Program-made: the position numbers and the translations under genes
Part shown: positions 1 to 11,184 of the stretch, one piece after another
How positions within the stretch are numbered: the stretch's first letter is position 1
Layout: each line of letters begins with the position of its first letter
Assembly: GCA_011799875.1 (NCBI GenBank)
Contig: CM022300.1
Coordinates: 115,891,201-115,955,200, forward strand
Direction: 5' to 3'
DNA from: Thinopyrum elongatum
Taxonomy: Eukaryota > Streptophyta > Magnoliopsida > Poales > Poaceae
Length of the DNA stretch: 64,000 nt
The notes under the pieces: model-generated
Databases searched by the model: none
What the model saw: the letters and a program-made list of their open reading frames with translations, nothing else
What the model was told of the DNA's origin: nothing

Positions 1-3000
1 CACAAAGAAAGCCAGCTTGATTTCCCCGTACATCGGCATCCTGGTATCGACAAATTATGGCATGCGTGCATAGATGAGAAGAAGGGAGCCTCGAAACAGA
101 ACGGGGAAAAGATCTTGCAAGTGGGATTGATTTAACTGACCATGAGATGAAGCTCTCGACGGCTATCACCATGGCCACTATGATCCTGAAAAGCGTGCAC
201 CAACTTAACAATTAGGAGGGTAACATATACTTGGTTTCAGCACAAGAAGTGATGACAAGCTTAAGCAGAAAAGTGCTGGCCAGTAAAGATGAAAATGGTT
301 ATTAAGATAATTTTCCATCAAAAACTATTTTCAAATCCTACCGTTTCAGATATGGTAAGACATTTTGACATCTGAACATCATCTGTTTTGAACCCAAGCC
401 CGGGTTGTTAGGATATGGTATATGATATATTGTCGCTAACATACAAAAAAAAATTGTTTTTTAGAAAAGGAGGATTACCCCCGGCCTCTGCATCTGGACG
501 ATGCATACAGCCATTTTATTAATTATTCACAAAGACCTTACAAAGTAGTACATGAGTTTGTCCGAAGCCACCAGCTTAGCAACAACTGTCGCTATTCCTA
601 ACCACTTGATGAAGGGGTGCCGATAGTCCGAGCGTAATACCAAACATGCATCGCACCAAAGCCTAACGTCTAAAGCTGGAGGCCCCAACCAGCCACATAC
701 TGGGTTTGGGGTACAAACCGGTCCGACGCACTCTCATGTGTCGTCGCCACCGTCTTCCACCAATCCATCTTCAGAGCAAAAACTAACACACCGACCTTGC
801 CAGGCCTCTCTGCCATCGACGCCACCATGACGCTAGACAGCGTCCTCCTCCTGCGCGAGTCCATCTCCGCGCATCGGACACCGAGTCTCCACTGCGCCAC
901 GCCGCCGAGATCCGCCGCCATCAATGAGTAAGATAAAGCACCGCTCCGCCAAAGAAGCCGTCCATTGGTCCCTCGATCCCATGTACACCTCCAAGAATGA
1001 CGCCCCCAAGGGGGAAACGACACCAGAGCGCCGCCGTCATCATCTGATCTACTGATCTAGGGTTTCCCTCGGAGGTAGCAGATATAGGTCTGGAGCTTCT
1101 CCACGGCGATGCCTTCAAGAAGGTAACGACACAAAAAAGTGCCGCCATCGCCGGTCTTGGCAACAAGCCGAGAACGAGGTTTTCACCTGGATCCGCTCGA
1201 CGAACCTCCGTCTCGCATCGTGCGCACGGACCACCACCGATCTCCGTAGCCACGTAGCGAGCAAGCCACTCTGGCCAGATCAAATCTGACCGGAGGGCCA
1301 ACCACGCCCGCAGCAGACCAGCCCACCAAAGCCCTACACGCCGCCGCCGATCTGAGGTGTCGTAGCGTCGCGGCCAGATGCAGCAGCTCCACCACTAGTC
1401 ATCCGCCGCCGCTCGTCGCCGGGAGCGAGCCACCGCCGCGGAGGCTCGGATCTGGGGGCACACTTCCGCTCGCCCGGGCGCCCCGCGCCACCCTCGCGCG
1501 CGAGAAGGAGAGGCTCCTCCGCCACAGCCGTCAGCCGCCTGGGCTTAGCCCGGCTGCTTCCTCCAGCGGCGGCGGATGGGAGGGATGGGATGGGGATAGC
1601 CCGGCGGCTAAGGTTGGGGCCCCTCGGCCAGAAAGAGGAGGGGGAGAGGAGGACCGGAAGGGGGGGGCGGCGGGGATGGCGACTGCGTCGCTGAGCGGAC
1701 GGGGGGGGGGGGCTAGAGGGTGACCACGAATTTACCCAGGAAGGGGCCGGCCCCCCCATGGGAGGAGGGGGGGGGGGGGGGAGGGACTGGGATGGGACTG
1801 GGTGGGGGGCAGGAGGGGAGGTCTGGGCCGGGGCCGATCTACAAATTGTATCAGTATAATCCTAATTCTTATAGTAGGATTGTCCAACCTTTCAAATATG
1901 GTTAAACGATTTGGTAAAAAGCTAAACTATTAACTTACAATATGTGGATGTTATCTTTGACTATCAGATAGCACATATACTTGTTAGTATTTTATTATAG
2001 ACTATTACCACCTTCTAGTATTGTATGTGTGTTTTGTGTGCATAAACATTAATAATAGCTAATTATTTATCTAACACATAAAATTTGCTAGAGTGAGTAT
2101 TTTCTATATTAATTAACATATTTTTAAGTAAAATTATAATACCTCCTTGCAGTTTAGTAGGCATGCACTTATCCCTAGATTGACAATTTAACCATTATAA
2201 TGCAAGTAATATATCCTAAAATTTATATAACTAGAAAATATACCATTTGAAGTTTCTGTTGATATATTTTTTGGGATATATAAATTGTACTATGTTGCTC
2301 AAATTGTTAATCCAGAGATATATGTGGGCCTAATAAACCAGAAAGAAGGTAATATAATTTTAGTTTAAAATATATTAATTACATATACGTTTGTATTATG
2401 TGTACCCGTGTAGTTTTGTTGGCAATATCTCTGTTTAGACATACGTGTGTTGAATATTTAACCCACATCGTATAACATTTTGGTCTTTAATCATATGGTT
2501 TTTATTAATATTAAATTCATCGCATCAGAATGTGGTGTATGTTTGTTTCCAACCAAAGTTTCATCCATCATCATACCATGTTCATCCAACATAATCTGAT
2601 AGAGTTGGATATTGGACCACATCCGACCACTATATGTCCCGCTTCCAAATTCGAAACGAATGTAAAATAGGATATAACTTAAGCTTATCCGCTTGTAGTC
2701 GCATCGGTTTCACCCATACTAGCCGGTGTGTAACAATGCATTTAATAAAATAGCCCGACAAGTTTGGAAAATATATTTTACAGTTTACGGCACTAAGTGC
2801 ATCTCTAGACAATTTCTTGGAAACACCACCATTTCTTAAAAACAACCATTACACAGAAAATACTCACTCTCACTGATTTTTTATAACATTTCTTATCCTT
2901 TAAGGAACATGAGGCTCATTCCTTAAAAGTTGATAGGATACTGACGAGTGGATTTCACTTATAGGCTCTGTTTGTCAGCGTGTGTGCACAAAATATAAGG

Positions 3001-4736
3001 ACTACTTTTTTTTTGTGGTATATATTGGGAATGGATTATAAGGAATCTATTCTAGCATCATTCCTTAAATATTCCATTTTTTACAGACTCTCCTTTCATG
3101 GCACAACCACAAACAATTTTTTGGGCAGGTCAAGCTAAAGGATATCTCACAAATTTTGCTTTACAGACTCTTCACTGTTTTGTTGATGAGTTGGGGGTGC
3201 CATGGCCTGGTTTTGCCCCAACTTAGGAATGATTTTCCAAGGTTCTAACAAAGTCTGGACAACAGTTACTACATGGAACCCATTAGGCCATTACACATTT
3301 TTTTCCGAATGTAGATTGATAGAGTCGAACGTTAAGTATGGTAAAGACTAAAGGCACAGTCATACAAGTAGTAACATACAAACAAATAAGATAATGTCAA
3401 TTGAAAGAAGAGCACTACGTGCAGAAACAACTTGGAACAGTGAGGCAACATAATATTTTATATTTCTAGCTGTTACTAACTCCACGTCCACATGATTTTA
3501 GGCACTTCTATCTTGCAACTGAACCATCGGAATTTTACCTGCAACCTAGGTACTCATCTATTTCCCTACAAGTTAATAGTCCATTATATGTGCCCCTTTA
3601 TTGACTTTCACAACTAAGGCATGAATTTAAAATTCCCGCAAAAAAGGTATGAATTTATAAAGTTCCCTGAAAATAAAAAAAGGTGGATTATAATAATTGA
3701 TGATTGTCTAATCAACCTTTTGCTATTTTACTGTTTGGGTAGCCACATTTCTGGCTATTTTTGCATGCCAAATTGTAACATAAATTCAGGACCATACAAC
3801 TGAACAACTCTAGAGACCTAAAACTCCAGCGCAATACACCACCTGCTCGGAACAGCGCATTGATATACGATCAAATGGTGCTATTACGCCTCCGGTGTCT
3901 AGAGACATAGGGCTCAAATGTGGAATAATATACTAGTGCGCACCTTTATTATAATGCCAAAATGCCAAGCAGCACACAATTGGACATCTAGTGATCAATA
4001 ATGCAGGAGTATCTCCTAAATCAGCTAATAATTTGCCGATAATACATCGTCAGAGTCAGCAGTGGAAAGTATCATCAGACACCTAACATCCACCTAAAAC
4101 TGCACCTTATCTAAACAAAATTAAAGCGATGCAGAAAAGAAAAGTTGGCATTATATCGCCGCACATGAACCTTTGCCGAGATACACATAAAAAAACACAA
4201 CGCCATCAATAATAAAAAGGCTAAAAGAACGAGAACTAAAGTTACCATCATGCATGGTATCACATAAGTGGAAAGAAGAAGGAGAAAAGCAACGCAACCC
4301 ATCCAAGTTTTGCATCTCACGCTTCCTCTGTTTTTTTTTTCTTTCGAAGAAAAAAACAGTTCAACTCAACTTAACAAGCAGGTGAACCAGGCAACCAATC
4401 CATTTCTAATGGCGTTGGGTGAGTAGTAAGTTGGTTGACCAAATGTTGGAGAACGTACCAGTATTGGCACCAGAAGCGGAGCATGTGCGCGTCGTTGGGC
4501 CGCGACTCCACCGTCTTGAAGCACTCGAACGCCGGCATCGCGTACCCGAACAGCAGCCTGCAGCGTCAATGGCGTCCCCGGTTCGCCAGGAGCCACGCGT
4601 ACGACATCGGATCATTCATTCATTCGTTCACATGCATTCCCCCATTGATCGATCGGTCCAACGGGTACGGCGAGAGCTATGGAACGGAGTAGCAGAGGAC
4701 TTACAGGAGGACCCTGGAGAGGAACTCGCCCAGCAT
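1..4736 (-). CDS. HVA22-like: HVA22-like protein (TB2/DP1/REEP family), four exons, 3' end outside the window
   Basis: HVA22/REEP proteins are small ER membrane proteins that shape tubular ER and vesicle traffic; barley HVA22 is induced by ABA and stress. Coding exons read on the minus strand: 4736-4705, 4557-4459, 185-141 and 40-1. Together they give 72 codons in one frame, starting MLGEFLSRVL and containing FGYAMPAFECFKTVE, RFWCQYW and WMPMYGEIKLAFFV, which I recognise as the TB2/DP1 domain of the HVA22 i/j/k subgroup. Introns are 147 bp, 4273 bp and 100 bp, all GT..AG; the two Trp codons at exon joins 2/3 and 3/4 are both split TG|G. The frame stays open upstream to 5081, but the start at 4736 is chosen because family members begin MLGEF. 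No stop or frameshift is seen, so the gene looks intact as far as visible. The C-terminal half lies left of base 1. Confidence 0.93.
186..4458 (-). other. Intron 2 of the HVA22-like gene (4.3 kb)
   Basis: The donor is GTACGT read down from 4458 and the acceptor is TTTTCAG ending at 186. It holds the GC-rich retroelement-like repeat at 430-1850. The rest (186-429 and about 1851-4458) is AT-rich and carries no recognisable gene, terminal inverted repeats or LTR. Short open frames in it, such as 2630-2845 and 4111-4320 on the minus strand, have no features I recognise. Confidence 0.85.
430..1850 (-). mobile_element. Putative non-autonomous non-LTR (LINE-like) retroelement in intron 2
   Basis: Read on the minus strand, the segment starts with a very GC- and C-run-rich leader (poly-G on the plus strand at about 1700-1790). 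It continues through several hundred bases of GC-rich non-coding sequence and ends in a tail with AATAATTAATAAAATGG, then GATGCAGAGGCCGGGG, then an A-run at about 440-470. That GATGCAGAGGCCGGGG..CCTCCTTTT tail is one I associate with 3' ends of grass non-LTR elements, from memory. No reverse transcriptase is present, so it would be a non-autonomous or deleted copy. Its orientation matches the host gene. Boundaries are approximate and no target-site duplication was established. Confidence 0.4.
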
Positions 4737-5300
4737 CTCGCCGGGCTGGAGCGGGCAGCACGCACGCGGGTTTGCGGCGGCGGCGAGCGTCGGCGTCCAC
4801 CCTGCCGCGACGCAGTAGCCGGCCGGAACCGTTGAGGTTCTCCAGAGGCGGGGATTTGCGTGGAGGATCGAGCGGCTGTTGCTTGCTGAAGAAGGGACGG
4901 GAGACTGAACTTGGAAGCAGTAGCCAGGAAGAGGAGACGCGACTGCGACTCTACGGGGCGAGGAGTTTTGCCGAGGCCGGGGCTCACGAATCCCGCTGCA
5001 GGTGGCCCGTGACGTGGCTTTTAGTTTCACCGGTATATCCACCCGGACGCGTGTTTGCTCTGCACCGACGCTTCTGTGCACTTGTGTCAGTGGTGTTGTG
5101 GGGGCCTAGGAGTCTAGGAGATCGGGGTCGCGGTATCTTTTCTTGGTCATCGCTGATGCTATCCGTTTCCCGTTTCGTTTACCTGTTCAACGGTTCATCC
5201 TCCTCGTATAAATTCGTGCACGCGGGACGTCCGTGATCGTCCATTCACAAGTCATCCATGCCTCTCTGTTTTTTTTTCTTTTTCTTTTTGACAGAGTACG
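4737..5300 (-). promoter_or_regulatory. 5' leader and candidate promoter of the HVA22-like gene
   Basis: This is the region upstream of the start codon at 4736. It contains an ABRE-type core ACGTGGC at 5012-5018, a CACCGG (part of the CE1 element TGCCACCGG) at 5028-5033, and a DRE/CRT core ACCGAC at 5064-5069. ABRE plus CE1 is the known ABA-response unit of the barley HVA22 promoter. TATA-like stretches on the minus strand lie near 5034-5040 and 5203-5210, but the transcription start cannot be fixed from sequence. These are short motifs that can occur by chance. Confidence 0.35.
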
Positions 5301-5877
5301 TGCATTCCTCACTTTCATACTTTAGTCATTTTTTTCATACACCTTCAGATCATCCATACGTACAGAGAGGAACTTCAAGTGATGTGAATTGCTAGATGTG
5401 GCCAAAAGACTTTGGACATGAATGTGGTGACCGCTAGGATATCTTGAAACTCCATCAACTCTTAAACCGTCTTTACCTGCAACTTATATAGACGTTTCAC
5501 ACTAGAGGCCCAACTGGATTCTATGCTCAATATCCAGTCGAACCCAAACCGAGCGGCTTCAGACCCCTTAAGTGTGTGACCGTGTGCAATTCATCCCCTC
5601 ACGGGTGACAAAAAGGAACAGCCCATGCGTTGTCCCGCAAGCGACTCGGGCAGTAGAATCGCCGCCGCCTTCCAGCCTGTCCTCTGCCTCCTCTCCCCCT
5701 CGCAGCCACCGACCAGGGCTGCCAGGGCAAGCCCCTCGTGGTGGTCGGCGGCGGCGGGAGCTCTCCCACACGTGCATCTGCCTCTACAGGATCTCACCAC
5801 CCTTGTGCGGCTCGCGCTGCCACCGGCCTGGCTAGACCTTCTCCATATGGCTCTTCCCAGGGCTAGGTGGAGTACAG
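5301..5877. other. Intergenic sequence, GC-rich towards the L1 insertion point
   Basis: Bases 5301-5530 show nothing recognisable. From about 5540 the sequence turns GC-rich and leads into the L1 target site; before L1 inserted it continued at 40454. The style (GC-rich leader, no open gene) resembles the repeat in intron 2 but in the opposite orientation. I cannot name it. The open frames here (5568-5942, both strands) look like GC-driven chance ORFs. Confidence 0.4.
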
Positions 5878-7522
5878 TGATGTCTACTGCACAACTTATT
5901 CTTGTAGACTCGTGTTGGGCCTCCAAGCGCAGAGTTTTGTAGGACAGTAATAATTTTTCCTCAGGTGGATGACCTAAGGTTTATAAATCTGTGGGAGGCG
6001 TAGGATGAAGATGGTCTCTCTCAAGCAACCCTGCAATCAAATAACAAAGAGTCTCTTGTGTCTCCAACTCACCAAATACAATGGTAAATTGTATAAGTGC
6101 ACTAGTTCGGCGAAGAGATGGTGATACAAGTGTAATATGGATAGTAGATATAGATTTTGTAATAAGAACAATAAAAAACAGTAAGGTAGCAAGTAACAAA
6201 AGTGAGCACAAACAGTATTGCAATGCTTGAAAATAAGGCATAGAGTTCATACTTTCACTAGTGCAATCTCTCAACAATGCTAATATAATTGAATCATATA
6301 ACAATCCCTCAACGTGCGACGAAGAATCACTCCAAAGTTCTTATTTAGCAGAGAACATATGAAGAAATTGTTGTAGGTAGCAAACCACCTCAAAGTTATC
6401 CTTTCCGATCAATCTATCGAGCCGTCCCTATAAGTGTCACAAACAGCCCTAGAGTTCGTACTAAAATAACACCAATTGAAAACACATCAATCAACCCTAA
6501 TGTCACCTAGATACTCCAATGTCATCATAAGTATCCATGGGTCCATTATACGATATGCATCAAACAACTTCAGATTCATAACATTCAATCCAGCACAAAG
6601 AACTTCAAAAAGTGCCCCAAGATTTCTACCGGATAAACAAGGACAAAAACGTGCATCAACCCCTATGCATAGATTATCCCAATGTCACCTGGGGAATCCG
6701 CGAGTTGAGTGCCAAAACATACATCAAGTGAATCAATATAATACCCCATTGTCACCACGGGTATTCATATGCAAGACATACATCAAGTGTTCTCAAATCC
6801 ATAAAAGTATTCAATCCGATAATAACAAAATGTCAAAGGTAAAACTCAATTCATCACAACAAGATAGAGAGGAAGAAACACCATTTGATCCAACTATATT
6901 AACAAAGCTCGCGGTACATCAAGATCGTGCCAAATCAAGAACATGAGAGAGAGAGAGATCAAACACATAGCTACTAGTAAAAACCCTCAGCCCCGAGGGT
7001 GGACTACTCCCTCCTTATCATGGTGGCCATAGGGATGATGAAGATGGCCTCCGGTGATGATTTCCCCCTACGGTAGGGTGCTGGAATGGGCTCCCGATTG
7101 AGTTTTCGTGGATACAGAGGCTCGCGGCGGCGAAACTTCTCATCTAGGGTTATTTCTGGGGGTTTCTGTATTTATAGGATTTTTGGCGTCGGTCTCACGT
7201 CCAGATGGGCTTCGAGGGGCCCACTACCCACCAGGGCATGCCGGAGGGGGGTGGCGCGCCTTGGTGTCTAGTGGCCACCTCCTTCACCTCCTGGTCCTCC
7301 CACGAAGCTTCTAGTGCCTCTTTTGGTCCAAAAAAATCGTCAAAAAGTTCCGCTGCATTTGGAGAACTTTTATTTCTGCACAAAAAACAACACCACGACA
7401 GTTTTGGTGAAAACAACGTCAGTCCGGGTTAGTTCCATTCAAATCATACCAAAACCATATAGAATTGTTGTAAACATGGCATGAAATACTTCATAAATTA
7501 TAGATACGTTGGAGACGTATCA
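5878..7522 (-). repeat. L1 3' LTR
   Basis: Complete 1645 bp LTR bounded by TG..CA and preceded by the target-site copy tacag. It includes an AG microsatellite (about 6945-6958). Long open frames inside it, such as 6476-6946, are LTR sequence, not genes: the same frame recurs in the other L1 LTR at 39394-39792. Confidence 0.9.
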
Positions 7523-7537
7523 GCATCCCCAAGCTTA
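7523..7537 (-). other. L1 polypurine tract
   Basis: On the minus strand this is TAAGCTTGGGGATGC, directly abutting the 3' LTR. It is the primer site for plus-strand DNA synthesis. Near-identical motifs recur inside the element at 9098-9113, 9155-9170 and 10584-10599. Confidence 0.75.
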
Positions 7538-9709
7538 ATTCCTGCTCGTCCTCGAGTAGGTAAATGATAAAAGAAATAATTTATGAAGTGTAAATGCTAG
7601 TATAGTGCATAAGTTTGATCAATGATAATTTCAACCATTTTTCCTAGCATCATAACAGCAACTCTTTCTCATAAAACTCATCATGATAAAGTAGCAATCA
7701 ATTCACATGTTATGGTTCAAACAAGGCATTCTCTTGAAACTTAACAACCTATATTCTTAGTCACCAAACAATTGCAATTCAACTTATTGAACAAAGTCTA
7801 AGTAAGAGCTCCACATAATCAATCATCATATAGTCTTCTATGATTGCTAGTACTCAAAGCATATTTTTAGAATAAATGGCATCCATCGCACACAGAGAAA
7901 GATAGGGGCTTAATGTTTCGCCTCCCAACTCATTTATCATAGAGATAATTGTCAACAATAATAATTCATGATCAAATATATTTGACTGGCCATATGTGCC
8001 TGGATGTTTCCCCACCACATGATGCTTGCCAACTAGAGAATAATTGAGGTTGAAAGGAGAATGCATACTGTTGACTCTTGCATAAAAGTAAATACTGAAA
8101 AGTAAAAGATAGGCCCTTCGCTGAGGGAAGCAGAGGTTGTCATGCGCTTTTTTATTTTTGGATGCGCAAGCTCTTAATGCAAAGGAACGTCATGTTATAT
8201 TGCCCCTTATGATAGCAACCTTTATTATGCAGTCCGTCGCTTTTATTTCTTTGCCATCACAAGTTCGTGCAACGCTTATTTTCCCTTGCAATAAAAGATC
8301 ACTTATATTTTAGGAGCAATTTTTATTGCTTTTTGCACCGATGACAACTTACTTGAAGGATCTTATTCAATCCATAGGTAGATATGGTGGACACTCATGG
8401 CAAGAAACTGGGTTTTAAGGGTTTTTGGATGCACGAGTAGTATCTCTACTTAGTATGAATTTTTGGCTAGCAAAAGATCCTAAGCAAACACCACATGTTG
8501 GAGGATCCATAACAATATAACTTCTATGCAAATATACACAACCATAACTCATTACGTTGTCTTCCTTGTCCAACTTCAACTAATTTACTCAAGTTTGAAA
8601 ATAATTAATGGGTATTCACAATCATAAAAGATGTCCAAGATAATATATTTGTATTTGAAAGTTCTCTTCCTTATACTAATCATTCATGAGTTGCTTGTAT
8701 GACCAATATTGTGATTGTCAAGCTTCAATAGATTTCACTTTCTAAACCCAATGTGAAGCTACTACTAGGCATGATATGAACATATAATTTCAACTTCATG
8801 ATATTCAATTCATTCAACAATTTACTCATAGGATATAAGTGAAGCACAAGAGTAAATGACAGACTACTCCAAAAAGATATAAGTGAAGATCAAGCTAGTA
8901 GTTAAGTAAATGGGTAGTTATGTGAGTACTCTCTCTCATTCAAAAATTTCAGATCTTAAGTATCTTATTCAAACAGCAAAGAAAACAAAATAAAATGACA
9001 TTCCAAGAATAGCACACATCGTGTGAAGAAGCAAAAACTTAGGCTCAGCCGAGGCTATCCGATAATTCTTGATGAAGAAAGGTGGGATGCCGACCGGGGC
9101 ATCCCCAAGCTTAGATGCTTGAGACTTCTTGAAATATTACCTTGAGGTGCCTTGGGCATCCCCAAGCTTAGAGTCTTGCCACTCCTTATTCTCCTCATTT
9201 TGATATCTCACCCAAAACTTGAAAACTTCAATCACACAAAACTTAACGGAACTTCATGAGATTGGTTAGTATGATAAAGAGAAAATCATTCACTTTGGTA
9301 CTGTCAAGACAAGATTCATAATTGTTCTTCACACAATACCTACTATACCTTATCATTTCCATAATTTATATCACTTAATATAAGCTATGGAAACACTAAA
9401 ACAAGCAAACTATGAATTAAAAACAGAATCTGTCAAAAACAGAACAGTCTGTAGAAACCTGAATTATGCTCATACTTATGTAACTCTAAAAATTCTGAAA
9501 ATTAGGACAACGTGGGAAATTTGTATATCAAGAATGTGAAAAAAAAACAGAGCAAGATCACGTTCCAGTGAATTTCAGAAATTCCTGGACTAGGCACAAA
9601 AGTTTCTATTTTTGCACAGAATCAAGTCAACTATCATCCATATCATCCCAAAGGCTTTACTTGGCACTTTATTGAAACGAAAGCTATAAAACATGATTAT
9701 TACAGTAGC
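7538..9709 (-). other. L1 internal non-coding region
   Basis: AT-rich, without a credible gene. It contains two copies of a (TA)TAAGTGAAG repeat unit (8832-8848, 8875-8890) and two internal PPT-like motifs (9098-9113, 9155-9170). Both repeat types are also found at collinear positions in E2 and E3. Confidence 0.6.
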
Positions 9710-10751
9710 TTAATCATTTGAACACACACAAAAAATTAGGTAGAAATATTGGGTTGTCTCCCAACAAACACTTTTCTTTAATGCCTTTTTAGCAAGGCAT
9801 GATGATTTCAGTGATGCTCGCACAAAAGTAAAGAATTGAAACATAACGGGAGCATCATGAAGCATATGTCTAGCACATTTAAGCCTAACCCACTTCCTAT
9901 GCATAGGGATTTTGTGAGCAAACAATTTATGGGAACAAGAATCAACTAGCATAGGAAGGCAAAACAAGCATAACTTCAAAACTTTCAACATAAAGAGAGG
10001 AAACTTGATATTATTGAGATATGTAAAAGCATATGTTCCTCTCTCATAATAATTTTCAGTAGCATCATGAATGAATTCAACAATATAGCTATCACATAAA
10101 GCATTATTTTCATGATCCACAAGCATAGCATTTTTATTACTCTCCACATAAGCAAATTTATTCTCATGAATAGTGGTGGGAGCAAACTCAACAAAAAAAC
10201 TATCATGTGATACTTGATTGGAATAATCCAATTGAAAATAAAAATCATGATAACAAATTTCATGGTTATCATTATTCTTTATAGCATACATGTCATCACA
10301 ATAATCATCATAGATAGCAACCTTTTTATCATAGTCAATTGAAACCTCTTCAAAATAGTGGATTCATCACTAAATAAAGTCATGACCTCTCCAAATCCAC
10401 TCTTATAATTATTACAATTAGATTCAACACCCTCCAAAATAGTGGGATCATTATTATATAAAGTTGACACTCGTCCAAACTCACTTTCATCAATATAATC
10501 ATCATAAATAGGAGGCATGCAATAATCATAATAATTTTTCTCATCAAATCTTGGGGGACTAAAAAATCATCTTCACCAAACATAGCATCCCCAAGCTTAT
10601 GGCTTTGCATATCATTAGCATCATGGATATTCAATGAATTCATACTAGCAACATTGCAATCATGCTTATCATTCAAATATTTTATGCCAAACATTTTTTT
10701 GAATTCTTCTTCTAGCACAATTTTTCGATCCATCATTTTCAAGAAAAACAT
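9710..10751 (-). pseudogene. Broken copy of the conserved ORF of L1/E2/E3 elements (function unknown)
   Basis: Three overlapping open pieces (10751-10380, 10518-10279, 10291-9710) line up with the single ORFs of E2 and E3. The matching blocks are HKLGDA near the N-terminus, two GFGxV..L....PT.LE repeat units, CDSYIVEF, YYERG.Y, a leucine-rich hydrophobic stretch, and H.IPMHRK with MLHDA at the C-terminus. The copy is diverged and has at least two frameshifts. Its 3' end carries an extra open stretch reading into the conserved box at 9749-9779. No known domain is visible. Confidence 0.7.
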
Positions 10752-10881
10752 GATAAAGACAAATAATATGAGGAAACCTCAATTCCATTTTTTAGTTTTC
10801 TTTTTATAAACCAAACTAGTGATAAAACAAGAAACTAAAAGATTCAATTGCAAGATTTAAAGATATACCTTCAACCACTCA

Positions 10882-10901
10882 CCTTCCCGGCAACGGCGCC
10901 A
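10882..10901 (-). other. L1 primer-binding site (tRNA-Asp type)
   Basis: On the minus strand it reads TGGCGCCGTTGCCGGGAAGG. It lies 10 bp inside the 5' LTR and is the classical tRNA-Asp-complementary PBS of Athila-type gypsy elements. Confidence 0.85.
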
Positions 10902-10911
10902 GAAAAGAGCT

Positions 10912-11184
10912 TGATGTCTACTACACAACTTATTCTTGTAGACTCGTGTTGGGCCTCCAAGAACAGAGTTTTGTAGGACAGTAGCAATTTTCCCTCAAGT
11001 GGATGACCTAAGGTTTATCAATCCATGGGAAGCGTAGGATGAAGATGGTCTCTCTCAAGCAACCCTGCTATCAAATAACAAAGAGTCTCTTGTGTCCCCA
11101 ACACACCAAATACAATGGTAAATTGTATAGGTGCACTAGTTCGGTGAAGAGATGGTGATACAAGTGTAATATGGATAGTAGATA
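10912..11184 (-). repeat. L1 5' LTR, part 1 (interrupted by L2)
   Basis: First 273 bp of the LTR in window orientation. It breaks off after ..GTAGATA, where L2 begins, and continues after the duplicated agata at 39065-39069. Confidence 0.9.

Noticed and set aside
2880..3110. Possible MITE around the words GGCTCTGTTTGTCAG and AATGGATTATAAGGAATC
   Set aside because: I could not find matching terminal inverted repeats or a target-site duplication on either side.
4701..5081. Upstream in-frame extension of HVA22-like exon 1 by 115 codons
   Set aside because: Family members begin MLGEF; the extension is GC-rich leader with no resemblance to a conserved N-terminus.
4679..5236. 185 codon open frame on the plus strand
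   Set aside because: It is antisense to the HVA22-like exon 1 and leader, in GC-rich DNA, with no domain; the minus-strand exon structure explains the region.
6476..6946. 156 codon frame and its twin at 39394-39792
   Set aside because: Both are inside the two L1 LTRs; recurrence reflects LTR duplication, not a gene.
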